DNA of 64,000 bases, taken from Cherax quadricarinatus (lineage: Eukaryota; Arthropoda; Malacostraca; Decapoda; Parastacidae). The stretch covers positions 2,028,116 to 2,092,115 of the forward strand of contig NC_091353.1 in the NCBI RefSeq assembly GCF_038502225.1. Direction: 5' to 3'. The notes beneath the pieces are model-generated. The model searched no databases. It was not told where the DNA came from and saw only the letters and a program-made list of their open reading frames with translations. Shown piece by piece: positions 42,723 to 54,854 of this stretch. The translations under genes were made by a program, and so were the position numbers. Positions within the stretch are counted from its first letter, which is position 1. The number at the start of each line of letters is the position of its first letter.

Positions 42723-43749
42723 ATGGGCCCCAAGAAAGCTTCTAGTGCCAACCCTACAGGAATAAGGGTGAGAATTACTATGGAGATGAAGAAAGAGATC
42801 ATTGCTAAGTATGAAAGTGGAGTGTGTGTCTCTGAGCTGGCCAGGTTGTATAGTAAACCCCAATCAACCATCGCTTCTATTGTGTCCAAGAGAACGGCAA
42901 TCAAGGAAGCTGTTCTTGCCAAAGGTTTAACTGTGCTTTCGAAACAGAGATCGCAAGTGATAGAAGATGTTGAGAGACTGTTATTGGTGTGGGTAAACGA
43001 AAAACAGATAGCAGGCGATAGCATCTCTCAAGCGATCATATGTGAAAAGGCTAGGAAGTTGCACAAGGATTTAATTAGAAAAATGCCTGCAAGTAGTGTT
43101 GATGCGAGTGAATTTAAGGCCAGCAAAGGTTGGTTTGAGAGATTTAAGAGGCGTAGTGGCATACATAGTGTGATAAGGTATGGTGAGGCTGCCAGTTCGG
43201 ACCAAAAAGCAGCTGAAAAATATGTGCATGAATTCAAGGAGTACATAGACAGTGAAGGACTGAAACTGGAACAAGTGTTTAATTGTGACGAAACAGGCCT
43301 GTTTTGGAAGAAAATGCCAAGCAGGACCTACATTACTCAGGAGGAAAAGGCACTCCCAGGACATAAGCCTATGAAAGACAGGCTTACTCTTCTCATGTGT
43401 GCCAATGCTTCGGAGAGGAGGGGAGAGAAATTGAAGAAGTTGTCTACTTCAAAGATTAAGGAAATCTGTGCAAAGTGGCTTGAAGTGCAAACCTTCATGG
43501 ATGAAAATCACCCTCAGACAGCTATTGCAAGCCGTGCTGGTGACTATTACACTGACACTGTTGTGAAACACTTTAGGAAAGTCTTAAAGGAACGAGAGGT
43601 ACAGGCCACTATGGACAGATGTGTTGTGCGACAGAAGTCCAGTGACTGAAGCTGGTCCTAGTGGCATTAAAAGAAGAAGGGAAGCAACCCCGGAAAAGGA
43701 CTTGACACCTCAAGTCCTATTGGAAGGGGATTCCCCTTCTAAACACTAA
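42723..43749 (+). pseudogene. Tigger transposase, internally deleted
   Basis: ATG at 42723 starts 'MGPKKASSANPTGIRVRI'. The N-terminal CENP-B/pogo helix-turn-helix runs through 'MEMKKEIIAKYESGVCVSEL' and 'SKPQSTIASIVSKR'. The second DNA-binding half contains 'FKASKGWFERFKRRSGIHS'. The catalytic core begins with 'FNCDETGLFWKKMP' (first Asp) and 'PMKDRLTLLMCANAS', then jumps to C-terminal 'KIKEICAKWLEVQTFMDE'. The rest of the core, including the second Asp and the last acidic residue, is deleted in frame. A stop at 43647 results from a small indel: the next frame continues 'AGPSGIKRRREATPEK' to TAA at 43747-43749. It cannot catalyse transposition but retains DNA binding in principle. Confidence 0.88.
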
Positions 43750-44025
43750 AACCATCCAGTCTCCCCTCCTCCCATCCCATCAATCATCACCACATCTTCA
43801 ATAAAGGTAAGTGTCATGTAACTGTGCATGTTTTCTTAAGTTTGTGTGTATTAAAATTAATATTTCATGTGGTAAAATTTTTTTTTTTTCATACTTTTGG
43901 GTGTCTTGCACGGATTAATTTGATTTCCATTATTTCTTATGGGGAAAATTAATTCGCATAACGATAATTTCGCATAACATTGAGCTCTCAGGAACGGATT
44001 AATAGCGTTATGCGGGGGTCCACTG
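43750..44025 (+). mobile_element. Tigger 3' UTR and right terminal inverted repeat
   Basis: An AATAAAGGTAAGTG-like end is followed by 'GGGGAAAATTAATTCGCATA' and the inverted repeat ending at 44025. The same phrase occurs at 57671-57690 in the related deletion derivative. Confidence 0.75.
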
Positions 44026-44276
44026 TACTAGGAATAATGTAATTGGCCTAAAATGGGAGTCAGAGTGGGCAAAATTGCTGATGCGTAAATATCGCTGACG
44101 CTGCAAAATTTGCCTGCATAATTTCATCAGTTTTCCATCAAATTTCATACTTTTTGTTGTATTACCTCCAGGAAAAGATTCTCTACCATTTCATGAGAAA
44201 AAATAATTTTTTTTTTTAAATTATTGAACCCTGTGGACAAGTTTCAGATCAAGGGTCTGGACCCTGGAAGGGTTAA

Positions 44277-44560
44277 GTGAGAGATGACTGTATGTATCAT
44301 ACAAGGAATGTATAAGTACATCTGAAAGTGTAAACTAAGCATGTATTGAAAGCAGTGAATTAAATCCTGCTAATCTGTTATTATTTCTTTTGCAGCCTGT
44401 TCTGTTATATGAAGAATTAGCCTTGCACTACCAACACCCACTACCATAAAGCTCATGTAAGTGGTAAAGTTGCTGCAGATACAACGCAGTGTTGCAGAAC
44501 ACGCCACATTAACCTAACATGTTGATTGTTATGTATATTGTGTAATATTTCAAGGTGCCC
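44277..44560. other. Interval with an acceptor-like site and short ORF
   Basis: TTATTATTTCTTTTGCAG at about 44380-44397 is a good splice acceptor. The following frame gives 'PVLLYEELALHYQHPLP' then TAA. It could be a tiny terminal exon but there is no supporting context. Confidence 0.2.
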
Positions 44561-44561
44561 T

Positions 44562-47500
44562 CAACATCTTTGCCAGTTTGGCTTCAACATCCTTGCTAGT
44601 ATGGCTTCAACATCCTCGCTAGTATGGCTTCAACATCCTTGCTAGTATGGCTTCAACATCCTTGCTAGTATGGCTTCAACATCCTTGCTAGTATGGCTTC
44701 AACATCCTTGCTAGTATGGCTTCAACATCCTTGCTAGTATGGCTTCAACATCCTTGCTAGTATGGCTTCAACATCCTCGCTAGTATGGCTTCAACATCCT
44801 TGCTAGTATGGCTTCAACATCCTCGCTAGTATGGCTTCAACATCCTTGCTAGTATGGCTTCAACATCCTTGCTAGTATGGCTTCAACATCCTTGCTAGTA
44901 TGGCTTCAACATCCTTGCTAGTATGGCTTCAACATCCTTGCTAGTATGGCTTCAACATCCTTGCTAGTATGGCTTCACCATCCTTGCTAGTATGGCTTCA
45001 ACATCCTCGCTAGTATGGCTTCAACATCCTTGCTAGTATGGCTTCAACATCCTTGCTAGTATGGCTTCAACATCCTTGCTAGTATGGCTTCAACATCCTT
45101 GCTAGTATGACTTCAACATCCTCGCTAGTATGGCTTCAACATCCTCGCTAGTATGGCTTCAACATCCTCGCTAGTATGGCTTCAACATCCTCGCTAGTAT
45201 GGCTTCAACATCCTTGCTAGTATGGCTTCAACATCCTTGCTAGTATGGCTTCAACATCCTCGATAGTATGGCTTCAACATCCTCGCTAGTATGGCTTCAA
45301 CATCCTTGCTAGTATGGCTTCAACATCCTTGCTAGTATGGCTTCAACATCCTTGCTAGTATGGCTTCAACATCCTTGCTAGTATGGCTTCAACATCCTCG
45401 CTAGTATGGCTTCAACATCCTTGCTAGTATGGCTTCAACATCCTTGCTAGTATGGCTTCAACATCCTTGCTAGTATGACTTCAACATCCTTGCTAGTATG
45501 GCTTCAACATCCTTGCTAGTATGGCTTCAACATCCTTGCTAGTATGGCTTCAACATCCTTGCTAGTATGGCTTCAACATCCTTGCTAGTATGGCTTCAAC
45601 ATCCTCGCTAGTATGGCTTCAACATCCTCGCTAGTATGGCTTCAACATCCTTGCTAGTATGGCTTCAACATCCTTGCTAGTATGGCTTCAACATCCTTGC
45701 TAGTATGGCTTCAACATCCTTGCTAGTATGGCTTCAACATCCTCGCTAGTATGGCTTCAACATCCTTGCTAGTATGGCTTCAACATCCTTGCTAGTATGG
45801 CTTCAACATCCTTCCTAGTATGACTTCAACATCCTTGCTAGTATGGCTTCAACATCCTTGCTAGTATGGCTTCAACATCCTTGCTAGTATGGCTTCAACA
45901 TCCTTGCTAGTATGGCTTCAACATCCTTGCTAGTATGGCTTCAACATCCTTGCTAGTATGGCTTCAACATCCTTGCTAGTATGGCTTCAACATCCTTGCT
46001 AGTATGGCTTCAACATCCTCGCTAGTATGGCTTCAACATCCTCGCTAGTATGGCTTCAACATCCTCGCTAGTATGACTTCAACATCCTCGCTAGTATGGC
46101 TTCAACATCCTTGCTAGTATGGCTTCAACATCCTTGCTAGTATGGCTTCAACATCCTTGCTAGTATGGCTTCAACATCCTTGCTAGTATGGCTTCAACAT
46201 CCTTGCTAGTATGGCTTCAACATCCTTGCTAGTATGGCTTCAACATCCTCGCTAGTATGGCTTCAACATCCTCGCTAGTATGGCTTCAACATCCTCGCTA
46301 GTATGGCTTCAACATCCTCGCTAGTATGGCTTCAACATCCTCGCTAGTATGGCTTCAACATCCTCGCTAGTATGGCTTCAACATCCTCGCTAGTATGGCT
46401 TCAACATCCTCGCTAGTATGACTTCAACATCCTCGCTAGTATGGCTTCAACATCCTCGCTAGTATGACTTCAACATCCTCGCTAGTATGGCTTCAACATC
46501 CTTGCTAGTATGGCTTCAACATCCTTGCTAGTATGGCTTCAACATCCTTGCTAGTATGGCTTCAACATCCTCGCTAGTATGACTTCAACATCCTCGCTAG
46601 TATGGCTTCAACATCCTTGCTAGTATGGCTTCAACAGTATGGCTTCAACATCCTCGCTAGTATGGCTTCAACATCCTCGCTAGTATGGCTTCAACATCCT
46701 TGCTTCAACATCCTTGCTAGTATGGCTTCAACATCCTTGCTAGTATGGCTTCAACATCCTTGCTAGTATGACTAGTATATGGCTTCAACATCCTTGCTAG
46801 TATGGCTTCAACATCCTTGCTAGTATGGCTTCAACATCCTTGCTAGTATGGCTTCAACATCCTTGCTAGTATGGCTTCAACATCCTTGCTAGTATGGCTT
46901 CAACATCCTTGCTAGTATGGCTTCAACATCCTTGCTAGTATGGCTTCAACATCCTTGCTAGTATGGCTTCAACATCCTTGCTAGTATGGCTTCAACATCC
47001 TTGCTAGTATGGCTTCAACATCCTTGCTAGTATGGCTTCAACATCCTTGCTAGTATGGCTTCAACATCCTTGCTAGTATGGCTTCAACATCCTTGCTAGT
47101 ATGGCTTCAACATCCTTGCTAGTATGGCTTCAACATCCTTGCTAGTATGGCTTCAACATCCTTGCTAGTATGGCTTCAACATCCTTGCTAGTATGGCTTC
47201 AACATCCTTGCTAGTATGGCTTCAACATCCTTGCTAGTATGGCTTCAACATCCTTGCTAGTATGGCTTCAACATCCTCGCTAGTATGGCTTCAACATCCT
47301 TGCTAGTATGGCTTCAACATCCTTGCTAGTATGGCTTCAACATCCTTGCTAGTATGGCTTCAACATCCTTGCTAGTATGGCTTCAACATCCTTGCTAGTA
47401 TGGCTTCAACATCCTTGCTAGTATGGCTTCAACATCCTGGCTAGTATGGCTTCAACATCCTTAGCTAGTATGGCTTCAACATCCTTGCTAGTATGGCTAG

Positions 47501-50500
47501 TATGGCTTCAACATCCTTGCTAGTATGGCTTCAACATCCTCGCTAGTATGGCTTCAACATCCTTGCTAGTATGGCTTCAACATCCTTGCTAGTATGGCTT
47601 CAACATCCTTGCTAGTATGGCTTCAACATCCTTGCTAGTATGGCTTCAACATCCTTGCTAGTATGGCTTCAACATCCTCGCTAGTATGGCTTCAACATCC
47701 TTGCTAGTATGGCTTCAACATCCTTGCTAGTATGGCTTCAACATCCTTGCTAGTATGGCTTCAACATCCTTGCTAGTATGGCTTCAACATCCTCGCTAGT
47801 ATGACTTCAACATACTTGCTAGTATGGCTTCAACATACTTGTATGGCTTCAACATCCTCGCTATATGGCTTCAACATCCTTGCTAGTATGGCTTCAACAT
47901 CCTTGCTAGTATGGCTTCAACATCCTCGCTAGTATGGCTTCAACATCCTTGCTAGTATGGCTTCAACATCCTTGCTAGTATGGCTTCAACATCCTCACTA
48001 GTATGGCTTCAACATACTTGCTAGTATGGCTTCAACATCCTCGCTAGTATGGCTTCAACATCCTTGCTAGTATGGCTTCAACATCCTTGCTAGTATGGCT
48101 TCAACATCCTTGCTAGTATGGCTTCAACATCCTTGCTAGTATGGCTTCAACATCCTCGCTAGTATGGCTTCAACATCCTTGCTAGTATGGCTTCAACATC
48201 CTTGCTAGTATGGCTTCAACATCCTTGCTAGTATGGCTTCAACATCCTTGCTAGTATGGCTTCAACATCCTTGCTAGTATGGCTTCAACATCCTTGCTAG
48301 TATGGCTTCAACATCCTTGCTAGTATGGCTTCAACATCCTTGCTAGTATGGCTTCAACATCCTAGTATGGCTTCAACATCCTTGCTAGTATGGCTTCAAC
48401 ATCCTTGCTAGTATGGCTTCAACATCCTTGCTAGTATGGCTTCAACATCCTTGCTAGTATGGCTTCAACATCCTTGCTAGTATGGCTTCAACATCCTTGC
48501 TAGTATGGCTTCAACATCCTTGCTAGTATGGCTTCAACATCCTTGCTAGTATGGCTTCAACATCCTTGCTAGTATGGCTTCAACATCCTTGCTAGTATGG
48601 CTTCAACATCCTTGCTAGTATGGCTTCAACATCCTTGCTAGTATGACTTCAACATCCTTGCTAGTATGGCTTCAACATCCTTGCTAGTATGGCTTCAACA
48701 TCCTTGCTAGTATGGCTTCAACATCCTTGCTAGTATGGCTTCAACATCCTTGCTAGTATGGCTTCAACATCCTTGCTAGTATGGCTTCAACATCCTTGCT
48801 AGTATGGCTTCAACATCCTTGCTAGTATGGCTTCAACATCCTTGCTAGTATGGCTTCAACATCCTTGCTAGTATGGCTTCAACATCCTTGCTAGTATGGC
48901 TTCAACATCCTTGCTAGTATGGCTTCAACATCCTCGCTAGTATGGCTTCAACATCCTTGCTAGTATGGCTTCAACATCCTTGCTAGTATGGCTTCAACAT
49001 CCTCGCTAGTATGGCTTCAACATCCTTGCTAGTATGGCTTCAACATCCTTGCTAGTATGGCTTCAACATCCTTGCTAGTATGGCTTCAACATCCTTGCTA
49101 GTATGGCTTCAACATCCTTGCTATTATGGCTTCAACATCCTTGCTAGTATGGCTTCAACATCCTTGCTAGTATGGCTTCAACATCCTCGCTAGTATGGCT
49201 TCAACATCCTCGCTATTATGGCTTCAACATCCTCGCTAGTATGGCTTCAACATCCTTGCTAGTATGGCTTCAACATCCTCGCTAGTATGGCTTCAACATC
49301 CTTGCTAGTATGGCTTCAACATCCTTGCTAGTATGGCTTCAACATCCTCGCTAGTATGGCTTCAACATCCTTGCTAGTATGGCTTCAACATCCTTGCTAG
49401 TATGGCTTCAACATCCTTGCTAGTATGGCTTCAACATCCTTGCTAGTATGGCTTCAACATCCTTGCTAGTATGGCTTCAACATCCTCGCTAGTATGGCTT
49501 CAACATCCTTGCTAGTATGGCTTCAACATCCTTGCTAGTATGGCTTCAACATCCTTGCTAGTATGGCTTCAACATCCTTGCTAGTATGGCTTCAACATCC
49601 TTGCTAGTATGACTTCAACATCCTTGCTAGTATGGCTTCAACATCCTTGCTAGTATGGCTTCAACATCCTTGCTAGTATGACTTCAACATCCTTGCTAGT
49701 ATGGCTTCAACATCCTTGCTTGTATGGCTTCAACATCCTTGCTAGTATGGCTTCAACATCCTTGCTAGTATGGCTTCAACATCCTTGCTAGTATGGCTTC
49801 AACATCCTTGCTAGTATGACTTCAACATCCTTGCTAGTATGGCTTCAACATCCTTGCTAGTATGGCTTCAACATCCTTGCTAGTATGGCTACAACATCCT
49901 TGCTAGTATGGCTTCAACATCCTTGCTAGTATGGCTTCAACATCCTTGCTTGTATGGCTTCAACATCCTTGCTAGTATGGCTTCAACATCCTTGCTAGTA
50001 TGGCTTCAACATCCTTGCTAGTATGGCTTCAACATCCTTGCTAGTATGACTTCAACATCCTTGCTAGTATGGCTTCAACATCCTTGCTAGTATGGCTTCA
50101 ACATCCTTGCTAGTATGGCTTCAACATCCTTGCTAGTATGGCTTCAACATCCTTGCTAGTATGGCTTCAACATCCTTGCTAGTATGGCTTCAACATCCTT
50201 GCTAGTATGACTTCAACATCCTTGCTAGTATGGCTTCAACATCCTTGCTAGTATGGCTTCAACATGCTTGCTAGTATGGCTTCAACATCCTTGCTAGTAT
50301 GGCTTCAACATCCTTGCTAGTATGGCTTCAACATCCTTGCTAGTATGGCTTCAACATCCTTGCTAGTATGACTTCAACATCCTTGCTAGTATGGCTTCAA
50401 CATCCTTGCTAGTATGGCTTCAACATCCTTGCTAGTATGACTTCAACATCCTTGCTAGTATGGCTTCAACATCCTTGCTAGTATGGCTTCAACATCCTTG

Positions 50501-51186
50501 CTAGTATGGCTTCAACATCCTTGCTAGTATGGCTTCAACATCCTTGCTAGTATGGCTTCAACATCCTTGCTAGTATGGCTTCAACATCCTTGCTAGTATG
50601 ACTTCAACATCCTTGCTAGTATGGCTTCAACATCCTTGCTAGTATGGCTTCAACATCCTTGCTAGTATGGCTTCAACATCCTTGCTAGTATGGCTTCAAC
50701 ATCCTTGCTAGTATGGCTTCAACATCCTTGCTAGTATGGCTTCAACATCCTTGCTAGTATGGCTTCAACATCCTCGCTAGTATGACTTCAACATCCTCGC
50801 TAGTATGGCTTCAACATCCTTGCTAGTATGGCTTCAACATCCTTGCTAGTATGGCTTCAACATCCTTGCTAGTATGGCTTCAACATCCTTGCTAGTATGG
50901 CTTCAACATCCTTGCTAGTATGGCTTCAACATCCTTGCTAGTATGGCTTCAACATCCTCGCTAGTATGGCTTCAACATCCTTGCTAGTATGGCTTCAACA
51001 TCCTTGCTAGTATGGCTTCAACATCCTCGCTAGTATGGCTTCAACATCCTCGCTAGTATGGCTTCAACATCCTTGCTAGTATGGCTTCAACATCCTCGCT
51101 AGTATGGCTTCAACATCCTCGCTAGTATGGCTTCAACATCCTTGCTAGTATGGCTTCAACATCCTCGCTAGTATGGCTTCAACATG
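44562..51186. repeat. Minisatellite B: 23-bp unit, about 287 copies over 6.6 kb
   Basis: The unit is 'TATGGCTTCAACATCCTTG' plus CTAG. The main variants are CCTCG for CCTTG and TATGAC for TATGGC, both at CpG-like or transition sites. The first unit or two (44562-44590) are diverged; the last ends at CTTCAACAT (51186). Phase breaks or partial units occur near 46635, 46705, 46770, 47490, 47840 and 48362. Because 23 is not a multiple of three and the unit contains TAG, every frame is closed; it is non-coding. It is the largest single feature of the window. Confidence 0.97.
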
Positions 51187-51299
51187 TACAGTTGGAATTC
51201 AGAATTCTCCTGCTTTCTAATACACTTGATTTAATTATGCAATATTTTTACTGCAGCTGTTTTTGAACATTGCTTATTGAGGTTTTGTTGATATTCACT

Positions 51300-53335
51300 G
51301 CTTGTATGTTTGGCACAGTACCACTTGATTGTTGTTTGGCACACTACCACTTGATTGTTTGGCACACTACCACTTGATTGTTGCTTCACACACTACCACT
51401 TGATTGTTGTTTGGCACACTACCACTTGATTGTTTGGTGCACTACCACTTGATTGTTGTTTGGCACAGTACCACTTGATTGTTGTTTGGCACACTACCAC
51501 TTGATTGTTTGGCACACTACCACTTGATTGTTGCTTCACACACTGCCACTTGATTGTTTGGCACACTACCACTTGATTGTTTGGCACACTACCACTTGAT
51601 TGTTGCTTCACACACTGCCACTTGATTGTTGTTTGGCACACTACCACTTAATTGTTGTTTGGCACACTACTATTTGATTGTTGTTTGGCACACTACCACT
51701 GATTGTTGCTTGGCACACAATCACTTGATTGTTTGGCACATTACCACTTGATTGTTCTTTGGCACACTACCACTTGATTGTTTGGCACACTACCACAAAA
51801 TTGTTGCTTGGCACACTGCCACTTGATTGTTTGGCACACTACCACTTGATTGTTGCTTGGCACACTGCCACTTGATTGTTTGGCACACTACCACTTGATC
51901 GTTGCTTGCACACTACCACTTGATTGTTGTTTGGCACACTACCACTTGATTGTTTGGTGCACTACCACTTGATTGTTGCTTGGTACACTACCACTTGATT
52001 GGCAAACTACCACTTGATTGTTGTTTGGCACATTGCCACTTGTATGTTGCTTGGCACACTACCACTTGATTGTCACACTACCACTTGATTGTCACACTAC
52101 CACATGATTGTTGCTTGGCACACTACCACTTGATTGTTACTGGGCACACTGCAACTTTATTGTTTCTGGGCACACTACCACTTGACACTTGATTGTTACT
52201 GGGCATGCTACCACTTGATTGTTACTAGGCACACTACCACTTGACACTTGATTGTTACTGGTCACACTACCACTAGACACTTGATTGTTACTGGGAACAC
52301 TACCACTTGATTGTTACTAAGCACACTACCACTTGACACTTGATTGTTACTGGCACACTACCATTTGACACTTGATTGTTACTGGGCACACTACCACTTG
52401 ATTGTTACTTGGCACACTTCCACTTGATTGTTACTGGGCACACTACTTTATTGTTACTGAGCACACTACCACTTGACACTTGATTGTTACTGGGCACACT
52501 ACCACTTGATTGTTACTGGGCACATTACCACTTGACACTTGATTGTTACTGGGCACACTACCACTTGACAGTCGATTGTTATTGGGCACACTACCACTTG
52601 ATTGTTACTGGGCACACTGCCACTTGATTGTTGCTGGCCACACTACCACTAGATTGTCACTGGCCACACTACCACTAGATTGTTACTTACCACACTACCA
52701 CTAGATTGTTACTGGCCACACTACCACTAGATTGTTACTGGCCACACTACCACTTGATTGTTATTGGCCACACTACCAAAACTTTGGAGTCCAGTCCCTG
52801 GACCAATTATGTACCTCTGTAATCTTTTGACTACCGCCCACAGGATGGGTATGGGGTGCATAATAAACATATTAAACTAACTAAACTACCACTTGATTGT
52901 TACTGGCCACACTACCACTAGATTGTTACTGGCCACACTACCACTTGATTGTTACTGGCCACACTACCACTAAATTGTTACTGGCCACAGTACTACTAGA
53001 TTGTTACTGGCCACACTACCACTAGATTGTTACTGGCCACACTACCACTAGATTGTTTCTGGCCACATTACCACTTGATTGTTACTGGCCACACTACCAC
53101 TTGATTGTTTCCAGCCACACTACCACTAGATTGTTACTGGCCACACTACCAGTAGATTGTTACTGGCCACACTACCACTTGATTGTTGCTTGGCACACTA
53201 TCACTTGATTGTTTGGCACACTATCACTTGATTGTTACTGGCCACACTACCACTAGATTGTTACTGGCCACACTACCACTTGATTGTTACTGGCCACACT
53301 ATCACTAGATTATTCCTGGCCACACTACCCCTGGA
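51300..53335. repeat. Minisatellite C: 22-26-bp unit, about 80 copies, in three sub-blocks
   Basis: The core is 'CACACTACCACTTGATTGTT'. Block 1 (51300-52120) has GTTTGG or GTTGCTTGG linkers. Block 2 (52120-52620) has GTTACTGGG and an inserted ACTTGACACTTGATTG doublet. Block 3 (52620-53335) has GTTACTGGCC and CTAGATTG. It is interrupted at 52779-52884 by a LINE-F 3' end. Confidence 0.95.
52779..52884 (+). mobile_element. LINE-F 3'-end fragment inserted in minisatellite C
   Basis: 'AACTTTGGAGTCCAGTCC' to 'ATAATAAACATATTAAACTA' is the last 105 bases of the LINE-F 3' UTR in plus orientation. ACTACCA lies on both sides and may be a 7-bp target duplication, though the target is itself repetitive. 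Confidence 0.9.
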
Positions 53336-53696
53336 TTCGGTATATTAGAATGATGTGTAATGATATATGGCCAAGTAATTTTTAAGTAATTTAATGTGAA
53401 ATGTCTGTTTCTGGCTTGAGGACTTGCGTCTCATCCAGGAACCTCACTCCTGCGTGTTGCCAGGTTTAACTGTCCATGAAGCTTAACATCACATTTTGAA
53501 ATAGTGTGAATGTTTTACCTTATTTATGTGAAGACTTCACCTAATTTTGTGTTTTGGGGCACAAACTGAAATTTTAACCACATTTTTTTGTTTCCTCATA
53601 CATGAGAAAAACCATATCAAGATTACTTTCTAAATTAATGTAGTCCAGTACTTCACATGTAAGTTAATACAGGAATGATACTGGTTTTTTTTTCAG
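53336..53696 (+). other. Probable intron end upstream of the zinc-finger exon
   Basis: AT-rich, non-coding, ending with a polypyrimidine tract and acceptor TTTTTTTTTCAG at 53685-53696. Confidence 0.5.
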
Positions 53697-54611
53697 TGTG
53701 TCGGCAGTACTCCACAACAGTCAGATCTGATGCATCACGTGAAGGCTGATATGACAGAGAAACCACATCGGTGTTTGGAATGCTTGAAATACTTTCCAAG
53801 TAAAACACGACTCATACGTCACACAAGAGTTCATACTGGAGAGAAACCATATCAGTGTTCTGAGTGTTTAAAAGAATTTTCACAGAAGTCGTCTCTGATA
53901 CTTCATACAAGAGTTCACACAGGAGAGAAACCTTATAAATGTTCAAGGTGTCTAAAAGATTTTTCACAGAGATCAACTTTAATGCAACATATGAGAGTAC
54001 ATTCAGGTGAGAAACCATATCAGTGTTCAGTGTGTCTAAAACACTTCTCACAAAATTCAAATTTAATGCAACACATGAGAGTTCACACAGGAGAGAAACC
54101 TTATCAATGTTCAGAGTGTCACAAAGACTTTAAACAAAAATCTGTTCTAGTACAACACATGAGAGCTCATACTGGAGAGAAACCATTTCAGTGTTCAGAA
54201 TGCTTAAAGGAGTTTAGAGGGAAAAAAAATTTAAAACAGCACATGAGAGTTCATACAGGAGAGAAGCCTTATCGGTGTCCAGTGTGTTCAAAAGATTTTT
54301 CAAAAAAGTCACATTTAGTACGACACAAAAGAGTTCATATGGGAGATCAGCTATTTCAGTGTTCGGAATGTTTCAAAGATTTTAAACATAAATCAAATCT
54401 AATCCTTCACATGAAAGCTCATGTAAAAGAGAAACCGTATCGTTGTTCAGAGTGTCTAAAAGATTTTAAACAAAAATCCTATCTAATGCTTCATCAGAGA
54501 GTTCATACACAAGAGGCAATAGCACTTCAGTGTTCCATATGTCTCAAATTTTTATCAAAAAAATCACATTTAATACGACACATGATAGCTCATACAACAG
54601 AGAAAGCATAA
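53697..54611 (+). CDS. C2H2 zinc-finger protein, 3'-terminal exon with ten fingers
   Basis: The exon opens after the acceptor at 53696 in a frame reading '[19 protein letters not shown]' before the internal ATG at 53730, so coding probably starts in an upstream exon. Ten consecutive C2H2 fingers follow with Krueppel-type linkers such as HTGEKPYQC. Finger starts include [48 protein letters not shown] and CSICLKFL. The stretch before finger 1 looks like a finger whose last His is Asp. The stop is TAA 54609-54611, with AATAAA at 54649-54654. Likely a nuclear DNA-binding regulator; no effector domain is visible in this exon. Fingers differ at helix contact positions, as in a functional array. Retrocopy status cannot be excluded without upstream exons. 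Confidence 0.88.
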   Translation, partial: CVGSTPQQSDLMHHVKADMTEKPHRCLECLKYFPSKTRLIRHTRVHTGEKPYQCSECLKEFSQKSSLILHTRVHTGEKPYKCSRCLKDFSQRSTLMQHMRVHSGEKPYQCSVCLKHFSQNSNLMQHMRVHTGEKPYQCSECHKDFKQKSVLVQHMRAHTGEKPFQCSECLKEFRGKKNLKQHMRVHTGEKPYRCPVCSKDFSKKSHLVRHKRVHMGDQLFQCSECFKDFKHKSNLILHMKAHVKEKPYRCSECLKDFKQKSYLMLHQRVHTQEAIALQCSICLKFLSKKSHLIRHMIAHTTEKA

Positions 54612-54648
54612 TGCTCTTTGGTTTCTGGCAGAATTTTAATTTATGTAT

Positions 54649-54654
54649 AATAAA
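54649..54654 (+). terminator. Polyadenylation signal AATAAA of the zinc-finger gene
   Basis: Located 38 bases after the stop codon. Confidence 0.6.
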
Positions 54655-54667
54655 ATCTTGAGAATTC

Positions 54668-54745
54668 AGAAGAGAAACCACATTAGCATTCTGTATTTGA
54701 AATTTTTAAAAAAATTTCAACTCGTTAGGTATTTGAGAACTCATA
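54668..54745 (+). pseudogene. Decayed extra zinc finger downstream of the stop
   Basis: GAGAAACCACAT reads EKPH, followed by stops and an 'FEIFKK' segment. After a frameshift it reads 'VRYLRTHIK', the end of a C2H2 finger. The array was therefore once longer. Confidence 0.5.
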
Positions 54746-54854
54746 TAAAATTTAGGAATGCATTTTTACATTGAGGTTATCTAGTAACAAAAAAACTTGC
54801 ATGAATGTTAGTTGATTTTGGATTAAGAGAACAAAACAAAATGGTAAGTTTGAG

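Noticed and set aside
42680..43364. Minus-strand ORFs opposite the Tigger transposase
   Set aside because: Shadows of the plus-strand transposase frame.
44562..51186. Regular short repeats as a possible CRISPR array
   Set aside because: Units are contiguous with no unique spacers, and the genome is eukaryotic.
51393..51647. 84-codon ORF with repeated 'CVKQQSSGSVPNN'
   Set aside because: Minisatellite C read on the minus strand.
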